64,000 nucleotides of DNA from the NCBI RefSeq assembly GCF_965208895.1, contig NZ_OZ242363.1:434001-498000 (forward strand), given 5' to 3'. Under the pieces are notes generated by a model, which was given only the letters and a program-made list of their open reading frames with translations, searched no databases and was not told where the DNA came from. Every line of letters begins with the position of its first letter. Within the stretch, counting starts at the first letter, position 1. The stretch is from Poriferisodalis sp965208895. Its GTDB lineage: Bacteria; Actinomycetota; Acidimicrobiia; Acidimicrobiales; Poriferisodalaceae. Of this stretch, positions 18,240 to 25,987 are shown piece by piece. Both the position numbers and the translations under genes were made by a program.

Positions 18240-18312
18240 GGGCCGGTAGCTCAGTGGTCAGAGCAGGCGACTCATAATCGCTGGGTCGTGGGTTCGATCC
18301 CCACCCGGCCCA
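18240..18312 (+). tRNA. tRNA-Ile2 (CAT anticodon)
   Basis: Full cloverleaf. Acceptor GGGCCGG pairs with CCGGCCC; the D arm is GCTC/GAGC. The anticodon stem GGCGA/TCGCT carries loop CTCATAA with anticodon CAT. The T arm is GTGGG-TTCGATC-CCCAC, with discriminator A. The anticodon arm and flanks (AGAGCAGGCGACTCATAATCGC) match the E. coli ileX-type tRNA as I recall it, so a lysidine-modified Ile2 is more likely than elongator Met. No encoded CCA. Confidence 0.85.
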
Positions 18313-18412
18313 CGCGTCGGCGCACACTTTGTGCACCCTCGGCAGCGCAACTCGGCGCGGCCGACTCAGTATCGTTGCTCCGCACGTTCGGGTCCTCATA
18401 GGGTCCGTTCGG

Positions 18413-18485
18413 TCCGGGGTAGCTCAGTTGGCAGAGCAGCGGACTGTTAATCCGTTTGTCGTGGGTTCGAGCCCCACCCCCGGAG
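18413..18485 (+). tRNA. tRNA-Asn (GTT anticodon)
   Basis: Acceptor TCCGGGG pairs with CCCCGGA, discriminator G. The anticodon arm is CGGACTGTTAATCCG with anticodon GTT, and the T arm is GTGGG-TTCGAGC-CCCAC. It lies 100 bp after the Ile2 tRNA and ends 6 bp before the convergent dnaG stop. Confidence 0.93.
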
Positions 18486-18490
18486 CGCCC

Positions 18491-20575
18491 TCACTGCACC
18501 CCAGCAGCCTCTGCTTCGCCGGCCGTGACTGCATCGGCGGGCTCCGACCCTGTCAGCCCTGATCCGGCAGGCAGCTGCGCGCTGCGGACTGAATGCACCC
18601 ATCTCACGACGGACTGTGCGGCGCCGACACGCACCGAGGCATCGAGCAGCTCAGACTCCCGGTCGAGCAGCCATCTCAGCAATTGCTCGATGTTCGCATT
18701 GTTTCGATCGAGCTCGATATGCGGCCCGTCCACACTCCCGCCCACGCTGCGACGCGTTGCCCGCACGAAGTGACGTAACGCCATCGTCGCCCGGTCGATG
18801 GCCTCCGCTGTGCTCACCGTCGCGCCTTGTTCCTCGCCGGCAGCAAGCAGCTCGCTGGCAGAGTCGTCGGGGTCGTCACCAACAGGGGCACCGGCACAGA
18901 CACGGTCGAATGCCGCGGCTCCTGCTGGTGTGGCGAACAGCTCACGCACCAGCAGGTCCGTCGCATTGCCTTGCGGGACAAGCGCCGCCGCCAGCAGGCT
19001 GACGTCGTCGGCCGCCCGCTGCTGCGGGCTCTTGGCGCGCACCGCACCGGCACTCCGCCTGCGCCGGTAAGGCTGCGATTCGGCAGTGCTCGCCACTCCG
19101 GCGTCACCTGGGTAGCCGCTGTTGTAGGCACCGCCGTCGTAAGACTCGTGGTAGTCCTCCCCCGGATCGGGCGGGGGCGGGGCGTCTGCGTACGGGTCGG
19201 ACGCCGCGGATGGCGGGCGATCTTCCAGACCTCGCCGAGCCGCGTCGACGCGTTCGCGGAAGCTGCCGACGTCCATCGGAATACCGCCCGCGATCGGCTC
19301 GAGATCGCTGTCCAGCAAGACTTCCGCCGGATACACGGCGAAGACCTGGGCTGCTTCGTCGGCTGCGCGGTCGCGCCCGGCAGGGCTGTCGAGATCGGCC
19401 CGCTCCAGGATCCGTTCGGCCCGGAACGTGTGCAGCGGCTGGGCCTCGTCCAGAGCTGAGCGCAGAGCCGGCGGGTTGGACGCTGCCAAGTCGCCGGGGT
19501 CGGCACCAGCAGGCAGCTTCGCCACGAATGCGTCGAGCCCGTACGCGCGCTCCCATTGATGTACACGCTCAGCGGCAGTCTGGCCTGCGGTGTCAGCGTC
19601 GAAGGCCAGCACGATGCGCTTGGCCGAGCGCGAAAGCAATTCAGCGTGCTGCGCGGTCAGGGCCGTGCCGCAGGTGGCGACTGCTTCCGAGATGCCTGCC
19701 AGGTCGCAGCCGATGACATCGGTATGACCCTCGCACACCACGATGCGCTCCGCGGTACGCGCCGCCTGCTTGGCCAGATGCAGCCCGTACAGCACCTTGC
19801 TCTTGTCATAGACCGCTGTGCCGGCGGTGTTCTTGTACTTGGGGCCCTTGGGCGGCGGCTCATCGGGGCGAGGCAGGACCCGCCCGGCGAAGCTGACCAC
19901 CCGGCCACTGGCATCACAGATGGGGAACATGACGCGGTCCCGGAAAAAGTCCGACGCCTGGTCCCCATCCCCGTCACCATCCTCGCCGTCCGTGGCTTGG
20001 CTGGTTCGCCGCGACTCGGTGTAGGCCAGACCGGCTGCTGCCAGCAGCGGCGCTGCAGCATCGAGATGTCTGCACAGCGCATCCCACAGCGGTGGTGCGT
20101 ACCCAAGCCGCCACTTGACGACGGTGTCGCGGTCGTAACCGCGCCGGCGCAGGTACGCACGTGCTTCGCCGGCATCGGCGCTGCTCATCAGACGCTCGTG
20201 GTAGTAGCAGGCCGCCCGTTCGAGCAGGTCGAGCAGTTCCTTGCGACGCTGGTTGGCACGCTGCGCGCCGGGCGCGTCGTAGGTCAGGGTGATGTTTGCT
20301 GCTGCGGCCAGTTGCTCGACGGCGTCAGTGAAGTCCAAGTGCTCGGTTTCGCGCAGGAACGTGATGGCATCGCCGGAGGCCTTGCAGCCGAAGCAGTGAT
20401 AGAAGCCGTCGGAGCCGCTCACGCTGAACGACGGCGTCTTCTCGGTATGGAACGGGCACAGTCCCACATGGCGGCTGCCGGAACGTTTCAAGCTGACCCG
20501 ACGGCCGATGAGCGCGACGAGATCGGTCGCCTCGCGCACACGCTGCACGTCGGAATCCCGAATACTCATGTTCAC
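18491..20575 (-). CDS. dnaG: DNA primase DnaG
   Basis: Primase that makes RNA primers for replication, 694 residues. The N-terminal CHC2 zinc finger has C40, H43, C61 and C64 (GLCPFHTEKTPSFSV...YHCFGCKASGD). The primase core contains DFFRDRVMFPICDASGRVVSFAGR. The TOPRIM motifs are IVVCEGHTDVIG and IVLAFDADTAGQ. A low-complexity linker (DPYADAPPPPDPGEDYHESYDGG) precedes the C-terminal helicase-interacting region. It is co-oriented with the PPDK-like and glyS genes upstream, an arrangement also seen in other bacteria. Confidence 0.95.
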   Translation of the reverse strand: MNMSIRDSDVQRVREATDLVALIGRRVSLKRSGSRHVGLCPFHTEKTPSFSVSGSDGFYHCFGCKASGDAITFLRETEHLDFTDAVEQLAAAANITLTYDAPGAQRANQRRKELLDLLERAACYYHERLMSSADAGEARAYLRRRGYDRDTVVKWRLGYAPPLWDALCRHLDAAAPLLAAAGLAYTESRRTSQATDGEDGDGDGDQASDFFRDRVMFPICDASGRVVSFAGRVLPRPDEPPPKGPKYKNTAGTAVYDKSKVLYGLHLAKQAARTAERIVVCEGHTDVIGCDLAGISEAVATCGTALTAQHAELLSRSAKRIVLAFDADTAGQTAAERVHQWERAYGLDAFVAKLPAGADPGDLAASNPPALRSALDEAQPLHTFRAERILERADLDSPAGRDRAADEAAQVFAVYPAEVLLDSDLEPIAGGIPMDVGSFRERVDAARRGLEDRPPSAASDPYADAPPPPDPGEDYHESYDGGAYNSGYPGDAGVASTAESQPYRRRRSAGAVRAKSPQQRAADDVSLLAAALVPQGNATDLLVRELFATPAGAAAFDRVCAGAPVGDDPDDSASELLAAGEEQGATVSTAEAIDRATMALRHFVRATRRSVGGSVDGPHIELDRNNANIEQLLRWLLDRESELLDASVRVGAAQSVVRWVHSVRSAQLPAGSGLTGSEPADAVTAGEAEAAGVQ

Positions 20576-20648
20576 TGCGACGCTAACGATTCACCAACGC
20601 CTGGGTGGTCTGGCTCATTGCCCGCACCTCGTTCTGCTGGCGACTCCG

Positions 20649-22196
20649 CTACCGCTCTGGTCCGGAAGCGAGCTGGGCTTGGGCGGCGGCGAGGCGGGCT
20701 ACGGGTACCCGGTAGGGCGAGCAGGACACGTAGTCGAGCCCGGCTCGCACAGCGAACTCGATGCTGGCCGGGTCGCCGCCGTGCTCGCCGCAGACGCCGG
20801 CGCGCATGCCTGGGGCGACGGTGCGCACTCCCACCAGTGCACTGTTCACGAGCTCGCCGACGCCGTCACAGTCCAGCGAGGCGAATGGGTCAGCGCTGAG
20901 CAGGCCGTCGGCGAGGTAGGGCGCGATGACGCGAGTGGCTGTGTCGTCACGGCTGAAGCCGAACACCATCTGGGTGAGATCGTTGGTGCCGAAGCTCACA
21001 AAATCCACTGCGGGTGCGAGCTGGCCAGCTATCAGGCAGGCACGAGGCGTTTCGATCATGGTGCCGATCGGCGGCGCCGGACCCGCCTGCGCCTCCTCCC
21101 ACGACCTGCGCACGACACGGACGGCGGCAGCGAGCTCTTCAGCCGTCGAGACGAGCGGGATCATGATCTCGGCGTGCGGGTCACCGCCCGACGAGCGCCG
21201 ATCGGCGACCGCACCGGCGAGTGCCCGAACCTGGGCCTCATACAGCTCAGGTCGCAAAAGCCCCAGCCGCACGCCGCGCACGCCCAGCATCGGATTGTGC
21301 TCGTGCCATGGCGCGGCGGCTTCGGGGTCCGCGCCGGCCAGGAACTCGTGCATGGGCGCATCGAGCAGCCTCACGGTAACAGCCAGGCCGTCCATGGCAG
21401 CGAGCAGTTCACTGAAGTCGGCCTGCTGGGCTGCCACGAGGTCGTCGAGATGATCGTCGTGGCCGCTCAAGATGACGTGCTGGACTATCTCCAACCGGTC
21501 GGGCTGCAAGAACATGTGCTCGGTGCGGCACAGCCCGATGCCGTGCGCTCCGAGCGCCCGCGCCATCGTGGCATCCGGCGCCAGGTCCGCGTTCGCGAGC
21601 ACAGCGAACCGGCCGGCCACGAGGCGGTCTGCCCAGCCGAGCACTTCGGTGATCTCTGCTGGCAGGCCCGAAACCGGCCCAGAGCCGGCCACCGCCGATC
21701 CGGCTACCTCACGTCCTCCCAGGGTCACCTCGCCAGTTGACCCGTCAATCGAGATCGGTGTGCCGTTGCCGATGCGGAGATCGCCCACAGTGAAGCTGTC
21801 GGATTCGACCGTGATCTCGCGTGCATCGCACACCGCGGGAATGCCCCACCCACGCGCGACGACCGCAGCGTGGCTGGCCATCCCGCCGCGGGCGGTCAGG
21901 ATGCCTGCCGACAGGCCCATGGCGGCGACGTCGGCGGGTGTTGTCTCGGTGGCAACCAGGATCACCGTCTGATCTTGAGCGACGAGGTCGAGCGCAGCCT
22001 GCGAGCCGACGGCCACGAGCCCGGAGGCTGCGCCGGGCGATGCCCCCAATCCGGTGGTCAGCGCGGTGAACTCGCCAGCGCCCGATGCGCTGGCGGACTC
22101 GAAGGAGGGATGGAGGGCGTCGAGCACTGCGTCAACGCTGAGTTCGGCAATGGCCTGCCGCTGGCGAGTGCTCAGCCCCGCATCGACGTCTGCCAT
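20649..22196 (-). CDS. Pyruvate phosphate dikinase-like protein lacking the ATP-grasp domain
   Basis: 515 residues corresponding to the C-terminal ~60% of PPDK. The opening ELSVDAVLDALHPSF and GLGASPGAASG is the linker before the swivel domain. The phosphohistidine loop is TARGGMASHAAVVARG, and the C-terminal TIM barrel has IGLCRTEHMFL, HEHNPMLGVRGVRLG, IETPRAC, SFGTNDLTQMVFGFSRDD and the Cys general acid in GVCGEHGGD. The N-terminal ATP-grasp half is absent, and no such gene lies nearby. The start is a clean ATG, so this is not an obvious recent truncation. The protein could transfer phosphate between PEP and the His, but cannot use ATP alone. Its position between glyS and dnaG matches where full-length PPDK is found in other genomes. 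Confidence 0.82.
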   Translation of the reverse strand: MADVDAGLSTRQRQAIAELSVDAVLDALHPSFESASASGAGEFTALTTGLGASPGAASGLVAVGSQAALDLVAQDQTVILVATETTPADVAAMGLSAGILTARGGMASHAAVVARGWGIPAVCDAREITVESDSFTVGDLRIGNGTPISIDGSTGEVTLGGREVAGSAVAGSGPVSGLPAEITEVLGWADRLVAGRFAVLANADLAPDATMARALGAHGIGLCRTEHMFLQPDRLEIVQHVILSGHDDHLDDLVAAQQADFSELLAAMDGLAVTVRLLDAPMHEFLAGADPEAAAPWHEHNPMLGVRGVRLGLLRPELYEAQVRALAGAVADRRSSGGDPHAEIMIPLVSTAEELAAAVRVVRRSWEEAQAGPAPPIGTMIETPRACLIAGQLAPAVDFVSFGTNDLTQMVFGFSRDDTATRVIAPYLADGLLSADPFASLDCDGVGELVNSALVGVRTVAPGMRAGVCGEHGGDPASIEFAVRAGLDYVSCSPYRVPVARLAAAQAQLASGPER

Positions 22197-22237
22197 CCCA
22201 ACCCCCGCGCGCGCCGGCTCGTTTCCGTCTCGTGCCG

Positions 22238-23602
22238 CTAGAGATCTAAGCGGCTTGCGAGATGGTCTACTAGCGACGCGATCGGCACCCGGTCCTGGGC
22301 CATCGTGTCGCGGTCACGCACGGTCACGCAGCGATCGTCGATGGACTCGAAGTCGACCGTGACGCACAGTGGCGTGCCGATCTCGTCCTGGCGGCGGTAG
22401 CGGCGCCCGATGGCCTGGGTCTCGTCGTAGTCGCACATCCAGTGCGGTTGGCACATCGCCAGCACCTCGCCGGCCAGCGCCCCCAACGGCTCCTTGCGCG
22501 ACAGCGGCAGCACCGCCACCTTGTAGGGCGCAAGCCGGGGGTGGAGTCCCAGCACCGTGCGCAGATCGTCATTGACGGTTTCTTCCCGGTATGCGGCGAG
22601 CAGAAACGCCATGAGCGCCCTCGTCGCTCCAGCCGCGGGTTCGATCACGTGTGGCACATATCGATCGCCGCTGGCCTGGTCGAAGTACTCCAGCTTCTGG
22701 CCCGAATGGGAGGCGTGCTGGCGCAGGTCGTAATCGCCGCGGTTGGCCACGCCCTCGAGCTCGCCCCAGCCCCACGGGAACAAGAACTCAACATCGCTCG
22801 TACCGCTGGAGTAGTGGCTGAGCTCGTCGGCATCGTGAGGCCGCAGCCGCAGGTGAGTCGCAGGGATGCCCAGGTCGACGTACCACTGGTACCGATCGGC
22901 CAGCCAGAACTCGTACCACTGCTGCGCCTCAGCGGGCGGGACAAAGAACTCCAGCTCCATCTGCTCGAACTCGCGAGTCCGGAACACGAAGTTGCCCGGC
23001 GTGATCTCGTTGCGGAACGACTTGCCTACCTGCGCGATGCCGAAGGGCGGTCGCTTGCGGCTGGTTTCCAGGATGTTCTTGAAGTTCACGAACATGCCCT
23101 GGGCAGTCTCGGGCCGCAGGTACACCTCCGCGCCGGCGCCCTCCACCGGGCCGGCCTGGGTGCGGAACATGAGATTGAAGGCGCGGGCCTCAGTGAAGGT
23201 GCCGCGCTCGCCGCAGTTGGGGCACTGGTCGGGGTCGTCGAGCTGGTCTTCGCGGTGGCGCGTCTTGCAGCTTGTGCAGTCCACCAGAGGGTCGCTGAAG
23301 TTCGTCAGGTGGCCCGAGGCCTCCCACACCTGGGGCGGGCCCAAAATGGACGCATCGAGGCCCACCACGTCGCTGCGCATCTGAACCATCGAGCGCCACC
23401 AGGCGTCTTTCACATTGCGCAGCAGCTGCGCACCGATCGGGCCGTAGTCGTACGCGCTGCGAAAGCCGCCGTAAATCTCCGCTGAGCCGAAGACGATTCC
23501 CCGGCGCTTGCAGAGGTTCACGATCTTGTCGAACAGCGCGGAATCGGCCGCGGGCTCGCAATCGGTGTCGGGCGCTGGCTCAGCGCTGGTGGGCGAAGTC
23601 AC
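22238..23602 (-). CDS. glyS: Glycyl-tRNA synthetase, single-chain type
   Basis: Class II aminoacyl-tRNA synthetase of the alpha2 (archaeal/eukaryal-like) type, about 454 residues. Motif 1 region is FGSAEIYGGFRSAYDYGPIG. A zinc-binding quartet is formed by CTSCKTRH and CPNCGERG. Motif 2 is FRNEITPGNFVFRTREFEQMELEFF, preceded by ETAQGMFVNF. Motif 3 and the anticodon domain follow (RALMAFLLAAYRE, APYKVAVLPL). GTG 23602 is taken as start; a TTG three codons earlier is possible. No T-box leader was recognised. Confidence 0.94.
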   Translation of the reverse strand: MTSPTSAEPAPDTDCEPAADSALFDKIVNLCKRRGIVFGSAEIYGGFRSAYDYGPIGAQLLRNVKDAWWRSMVQMRSDVVGLDASILGPPQVWEASGHLTNFSDPLVDCTSCKTRHREDQLDDPDQCPNCGERGTFTEARAFNLMFRTQAGPVEGAGAEVYLRPETAQGMFVNFKNILETSRKRPPFGIAQVGKSFRNEITPGNFVFRTREFEQMELEFFVPPAEAQQWYEFWLADRYQWYVDLGIPATHLRLRPHDADELSHYSSGTSDVEFLFPWGWGELEGVANRGDYDLRQHASHSGQKLEYFDQASGDRYVPHVIEPAAGATRALMAFLLAAYREETVNDDLRTVLGLHPRLAPYKVAVLPLSRKEPLGALAGEVLAMCQPHWMCDYDETQAIGRRYRRQDEIGTPLCVTVDFESIDDRCVTVRDRDTMAQDRVPIASLVDHLASRLDL

Positions 23603-23713
23603 GGGCGGCAAGGGTACTGAGGGTCGTGCGGGCCGCCGGGATGAATTTCGCCCCGATGGGCCGGCCGGACTTCGTGCCCCGGCGAGAGACCCGCGCTCAT
23701 TAGCATTGACGGC

Positions 23714-24148
23714 ATGCGGCTGCGTGACACCACCGTGGTCTTCCTGTGCGCCTTCTTGGGCATCGCGGTCTTGCTGGTGCCGATGCCCGTCTTTGGCGGT
23801 CCTTACGAGGACATCCGGGAGGGCGAAGTGGACTGGACGTGCGCGATACCGCCGTTGAGCCTGGTCCCGCCCGACGTGGATCTCGACGAGCTACGCGATG
23901 CCATATCGACCGCTCATGTCACGGCTCGCACCACCGGCACCATCTACGAGCCGCCACAGAGCCGCCACCCGCTGTGCCGCGGGCTGGCTCGCACCCAGGT
24001 AGTGCTGGGGCTGCTGGCGCTGGCCGGGGCGTTCTGGCGCGGCCGCAGGTGGTGGCGCTCGACGGCCGATACGCGTGCGGAAAAGCGCTTCAAGCGGTTG
24101 CATCAGAGCGTCGAGAACCCCCAGAGTCGCTCCAAGATGTTCCGCTAG
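23714..24148 (+). CDS. Hypothetical membrane protein
   Basis: 144 residues, ATG start, not recognised. An N-terminal helix (TTVVFLCAFLGIAVLLVPMPVF) acts as signal anchor. An extracytoplasmic loop has a Cys in VDWTCAIPPLSLVPP and another in SRHPLCRGLARTQ. The second helix is VVLGLLALAGAFW, followed by a basic cytoplasmic tail (RGRRWWRSTADTRAEKRFKRLH). The two loop cysteines could form a disulfide. It is divergent from glyS and converges with recO, with palindromic repeat copy B starting just past its stop. Confidence 0.6.
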   Translation: MRLRDTTVVFLCAFLGIAVLLVPMPVFGGPYEDIREGEVDWTCAIPPLSLVPPDVDLDELRDAISTAHVTARTTGTIYEPPQSRHPLCRGLARTQVVLGLLALAGAFWRGRRWWRSTADTRAEKRFKRLHQSVENPQSRSKMFR

Positions 24149-24154
24149 ACGAGT

Positions 24155-24328
24155 GCGCCCGCGGAGGAGGCGGCAGAACCCTCTGCTCCCGCGATCCAGC
24201 AAGCGAGAGATGCGCACCTACCCGCAGTTCTTGCCGACGTCATCGGCTCATCACGTTGCGCCCGATCGGGAACCGGTCGCAACGTCGCAGAGTCTCCTGC
24301 CGCCTCCTCCGCTATGGCATCTGTGCCT
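24155..24328 (-). repeat. Palindromic dispersed repeat, copy B
   Basis: This is the reverse-complement counterpart of the 7781-7883 copy. It has perfect 16-bp inverted arms, GCGGAGGAGGCGGCAG at 24161-24176 and its reverse complement at 24297-24312. Relative to copy A, both arms differ at the two positions that pair with each other, so complementarity is kept. The two conserved halves (24155-24201 and 24275-24328) are separated here by 73 bp absent from copy A. It fills the convergent spacer between the hypothetical membrane protein gene and recO. Confidence 0.8.
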
Positions 24329-24350
24329 TCTGGCACGTGTCCTTGGCCCC

Positions 24351-25067
24351 TCAGCCCAGCAGGTCAGCACTGCGAAGTCGCTTTTCCATGTGGTATTCCC
24401 ACATGCGGGTGACGACCGCTGCGACCTCGTGGGTGTCGGAGGAGGGCTCGAGGTCAAGCACGGCATTCACCCGGCCTTCGGTGATCAAGCGCAGCATCTC
24501 GAGCGCCCCTCCCGAGAGCTGGCGTCCCCGCCGGTGGACTTCGCAGGTCACGCCGCCCTGTGCGGGGTCGAATGCCACGATGGGCGCGTCCTCGCAGCCG
24601 GTGCCCACCACGCAGCCCTCGAGCATCGGCGCGGTCCCCTCGTGGGCCAGCAGTCGCAGCAGGAATGCCGGCAGCAGCATCTCAGAGTGGGACTGGTCCA
24701 ACCGGCGCAATGCTCCGGTGAGCATCTGGTAGGGCACGGGGTCGTCCCCACGATCGTGCACCGACTGGTCCACGGCCTCCGCCAGCGTCATGGCGGTACC
24801 CAGCCGGTCAAGGTCGCAACGCAATGTCGGCCAGCGGTCGAGCGTCACCGCGCCCGTGACGATGTCGAGCTCGCCCCGTCCCCGGTAGAGCTGCAGATCG
24901 ACGTGGCGCAGCGGTTCGATGTGGCCGGCCAGCTTGCTGCGCGTCCGCCGGGATCCCTTCGCCACCGCACGCACCTTGCCGTGCTCGGAGGTGACGATCG
25001 TGATGATCCGATCGGCCTCGCCGAGCTTGAAGGTGCGCAGCACCACTCCCCGGTCCCGGTATTGCAT
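24351..25067 (-). CDS. recO: DNA repair protein RecO
   Basis: Recombination mediator that loads RecA with RecR, 238 residues. The N-terminal OB-fold has the typical opening YRDRGVVLRTFKLGEADRIITIVT, then GKVRAVAKGSRRTRSKLAGHIEPL. The C-terminal helical part lacks a full zinc-finger cysteine set; a Cys is visible in GVTCEVHRRGR and another in VVGTGCEDAP. It is co-oriented with uppS downstream on the same strand, a common pairing in actinobacteria. Confidence 0.92.
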   Translation of the reverse strand: MQYRDRGVVLRTFKLGEADRIITIVTSEHGKVRAVAKGSRRTRSKLAGHIEPLRHVDLQLYRGRGELDIVTGAVTLDRWPTLRCDLDRLGTAMTLAEAVDQSVHDRGDDPVPYQMLTGALRRLDQSHSEMLLPAFLLRLLAHEGTAPMLEGCVVGTGCEDAPIVAFDPAQGGVTCEVHRRGRQLSGGALEMLRLITEGRVNAVLDLEPSSDTHEVAAVVTRMWEYHMEKRLRSADLLG

Positions 25068-25140
25068 CTGTGGGGGTATCCCCTTCGCTGTTTCGAGTGA
25101 TGGCTGCAGCGAGGTGGTGCCGCAATGCGAGACGTGCGGG

Positions 25141-25863
25141 TCAGCGATTCAGGCCGCCGAATCGGCGGTCGCGGGCCTGGTAGGTGCAGATGGCGTCACA
25201 CAGGTCCCCGCGTCGAAAGTCGGGCCAGAGCGTGTCGGTGAACACCAATTCGCTGTATGCCACCTGCCACAGCAGGAAGTTCGACAAGCGGTTCTCGCCC
25301 GATGTCCGGATCATGAGGTCGACCTCGGGCATCTCAGGGTCGTAGAGGTGCTTCACAAGCGCGGCCTCGTCGACCTCGTCCGCGGGGACGCCGGAGCGCA
25401 CGAGCCCGGCCGCCGCATCGACGATCTCGGCTCGGCCGCCGTAGTTGAACGCCACCGTAAAGGTGAGGCCCGAATTTGCCGCAGTGAGCTCGACGGCCTC
25501 GTCGATGCGTGCCCGCACTCGCCGCGGGATTCGGGAGTCCGGCCGCCCGACAAAGCGGATCCGGACGTTCTGCTCGTGCAGCTCATGGCTGCGCCGCACC
25601 AGCAACGACTCGTTGAAGCCCATCAGGAAGCGGACCTCTGACGGCGGGCGCCGCCAGTTCTCCGTGCTGAACGCATACACGGTGAGCCATTGCAGACCGA
25701 TGTCGGCCGCGCCCTCCACGGTGTCGATGAGGGCCTCCTCGCCGGCGGCGTGGCCCTCGGTGCGCGGCAGCCCGCGCGCTTGGGCCCAGCGTCCGTTGCC
25801 GTCCATCACACAGGCCACGTGGGTCGGCAGGCGCGACAGGTCGATTCCCGCACCCGAATTCAC
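25141..25863 (-). CDS. uppS: Isoprenyl transferase (undecaprenyl diphosphate synthase type)
   Basis: Cis-prenyltransferase making the polyprenyl carrier for cell-wall synthesis, about 240 residues. The catalytic Asp lies in VMDGNGRWAQARGLPRTEGH. Other conserved blocks are LTVYAFSTENWRRPPSEVRFLM, VAFNYGGRAEI and the C-terminal DLMIRTSGENRLSNFLLWQVAYSEL with the diphosphate-binding Arg/Ser. GTG 25863 is chosen because it gives the usual short lead; an in-frame start at 25914 is possible. Confidence 0.93.
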   Translation of the reverse strand: MNSGAGIDLSRLPTHVACVMDGNGRWAQARGLPRTEGHAAGEEALIDTVEGAADIGLQWLTVYAFSTENWRRPPSEVRFLMGFNESLLVRRSHELHEQNVRIRFVGRPDSRIPRRVRARIDEAVELTAANSGLTFTVAFNYGGRAEIVDAAAGLVRSGVPADEVDEAALVKHLYDPEMPEVDLMIRTSGENRLSNFLLWQVAYSELVFTDTLWPDFRRGDLCDAICTYQARDRRFGGLNR

Positions 25864-25987
25864 ACTGCGCAGGGTAGAACCCCTGCCGCCGCGGGCGAGT
25901 GCGCCCGATTTCACAAACCCACACGATTGCCGGCGGTTCGTCTCCTACGGTTGGGTCAGCCGGCAACCCCCGACCGTCAGGAGGCAG

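Noticed and set aside
18240..18312. tRNA-Met reading of the CAT anticodon
   Set aside because: The anticodon arm and flanks match the Ile2 type; an initiator-like or typical elongator Met acceptor is not seen. Met remains a lower-probability option.
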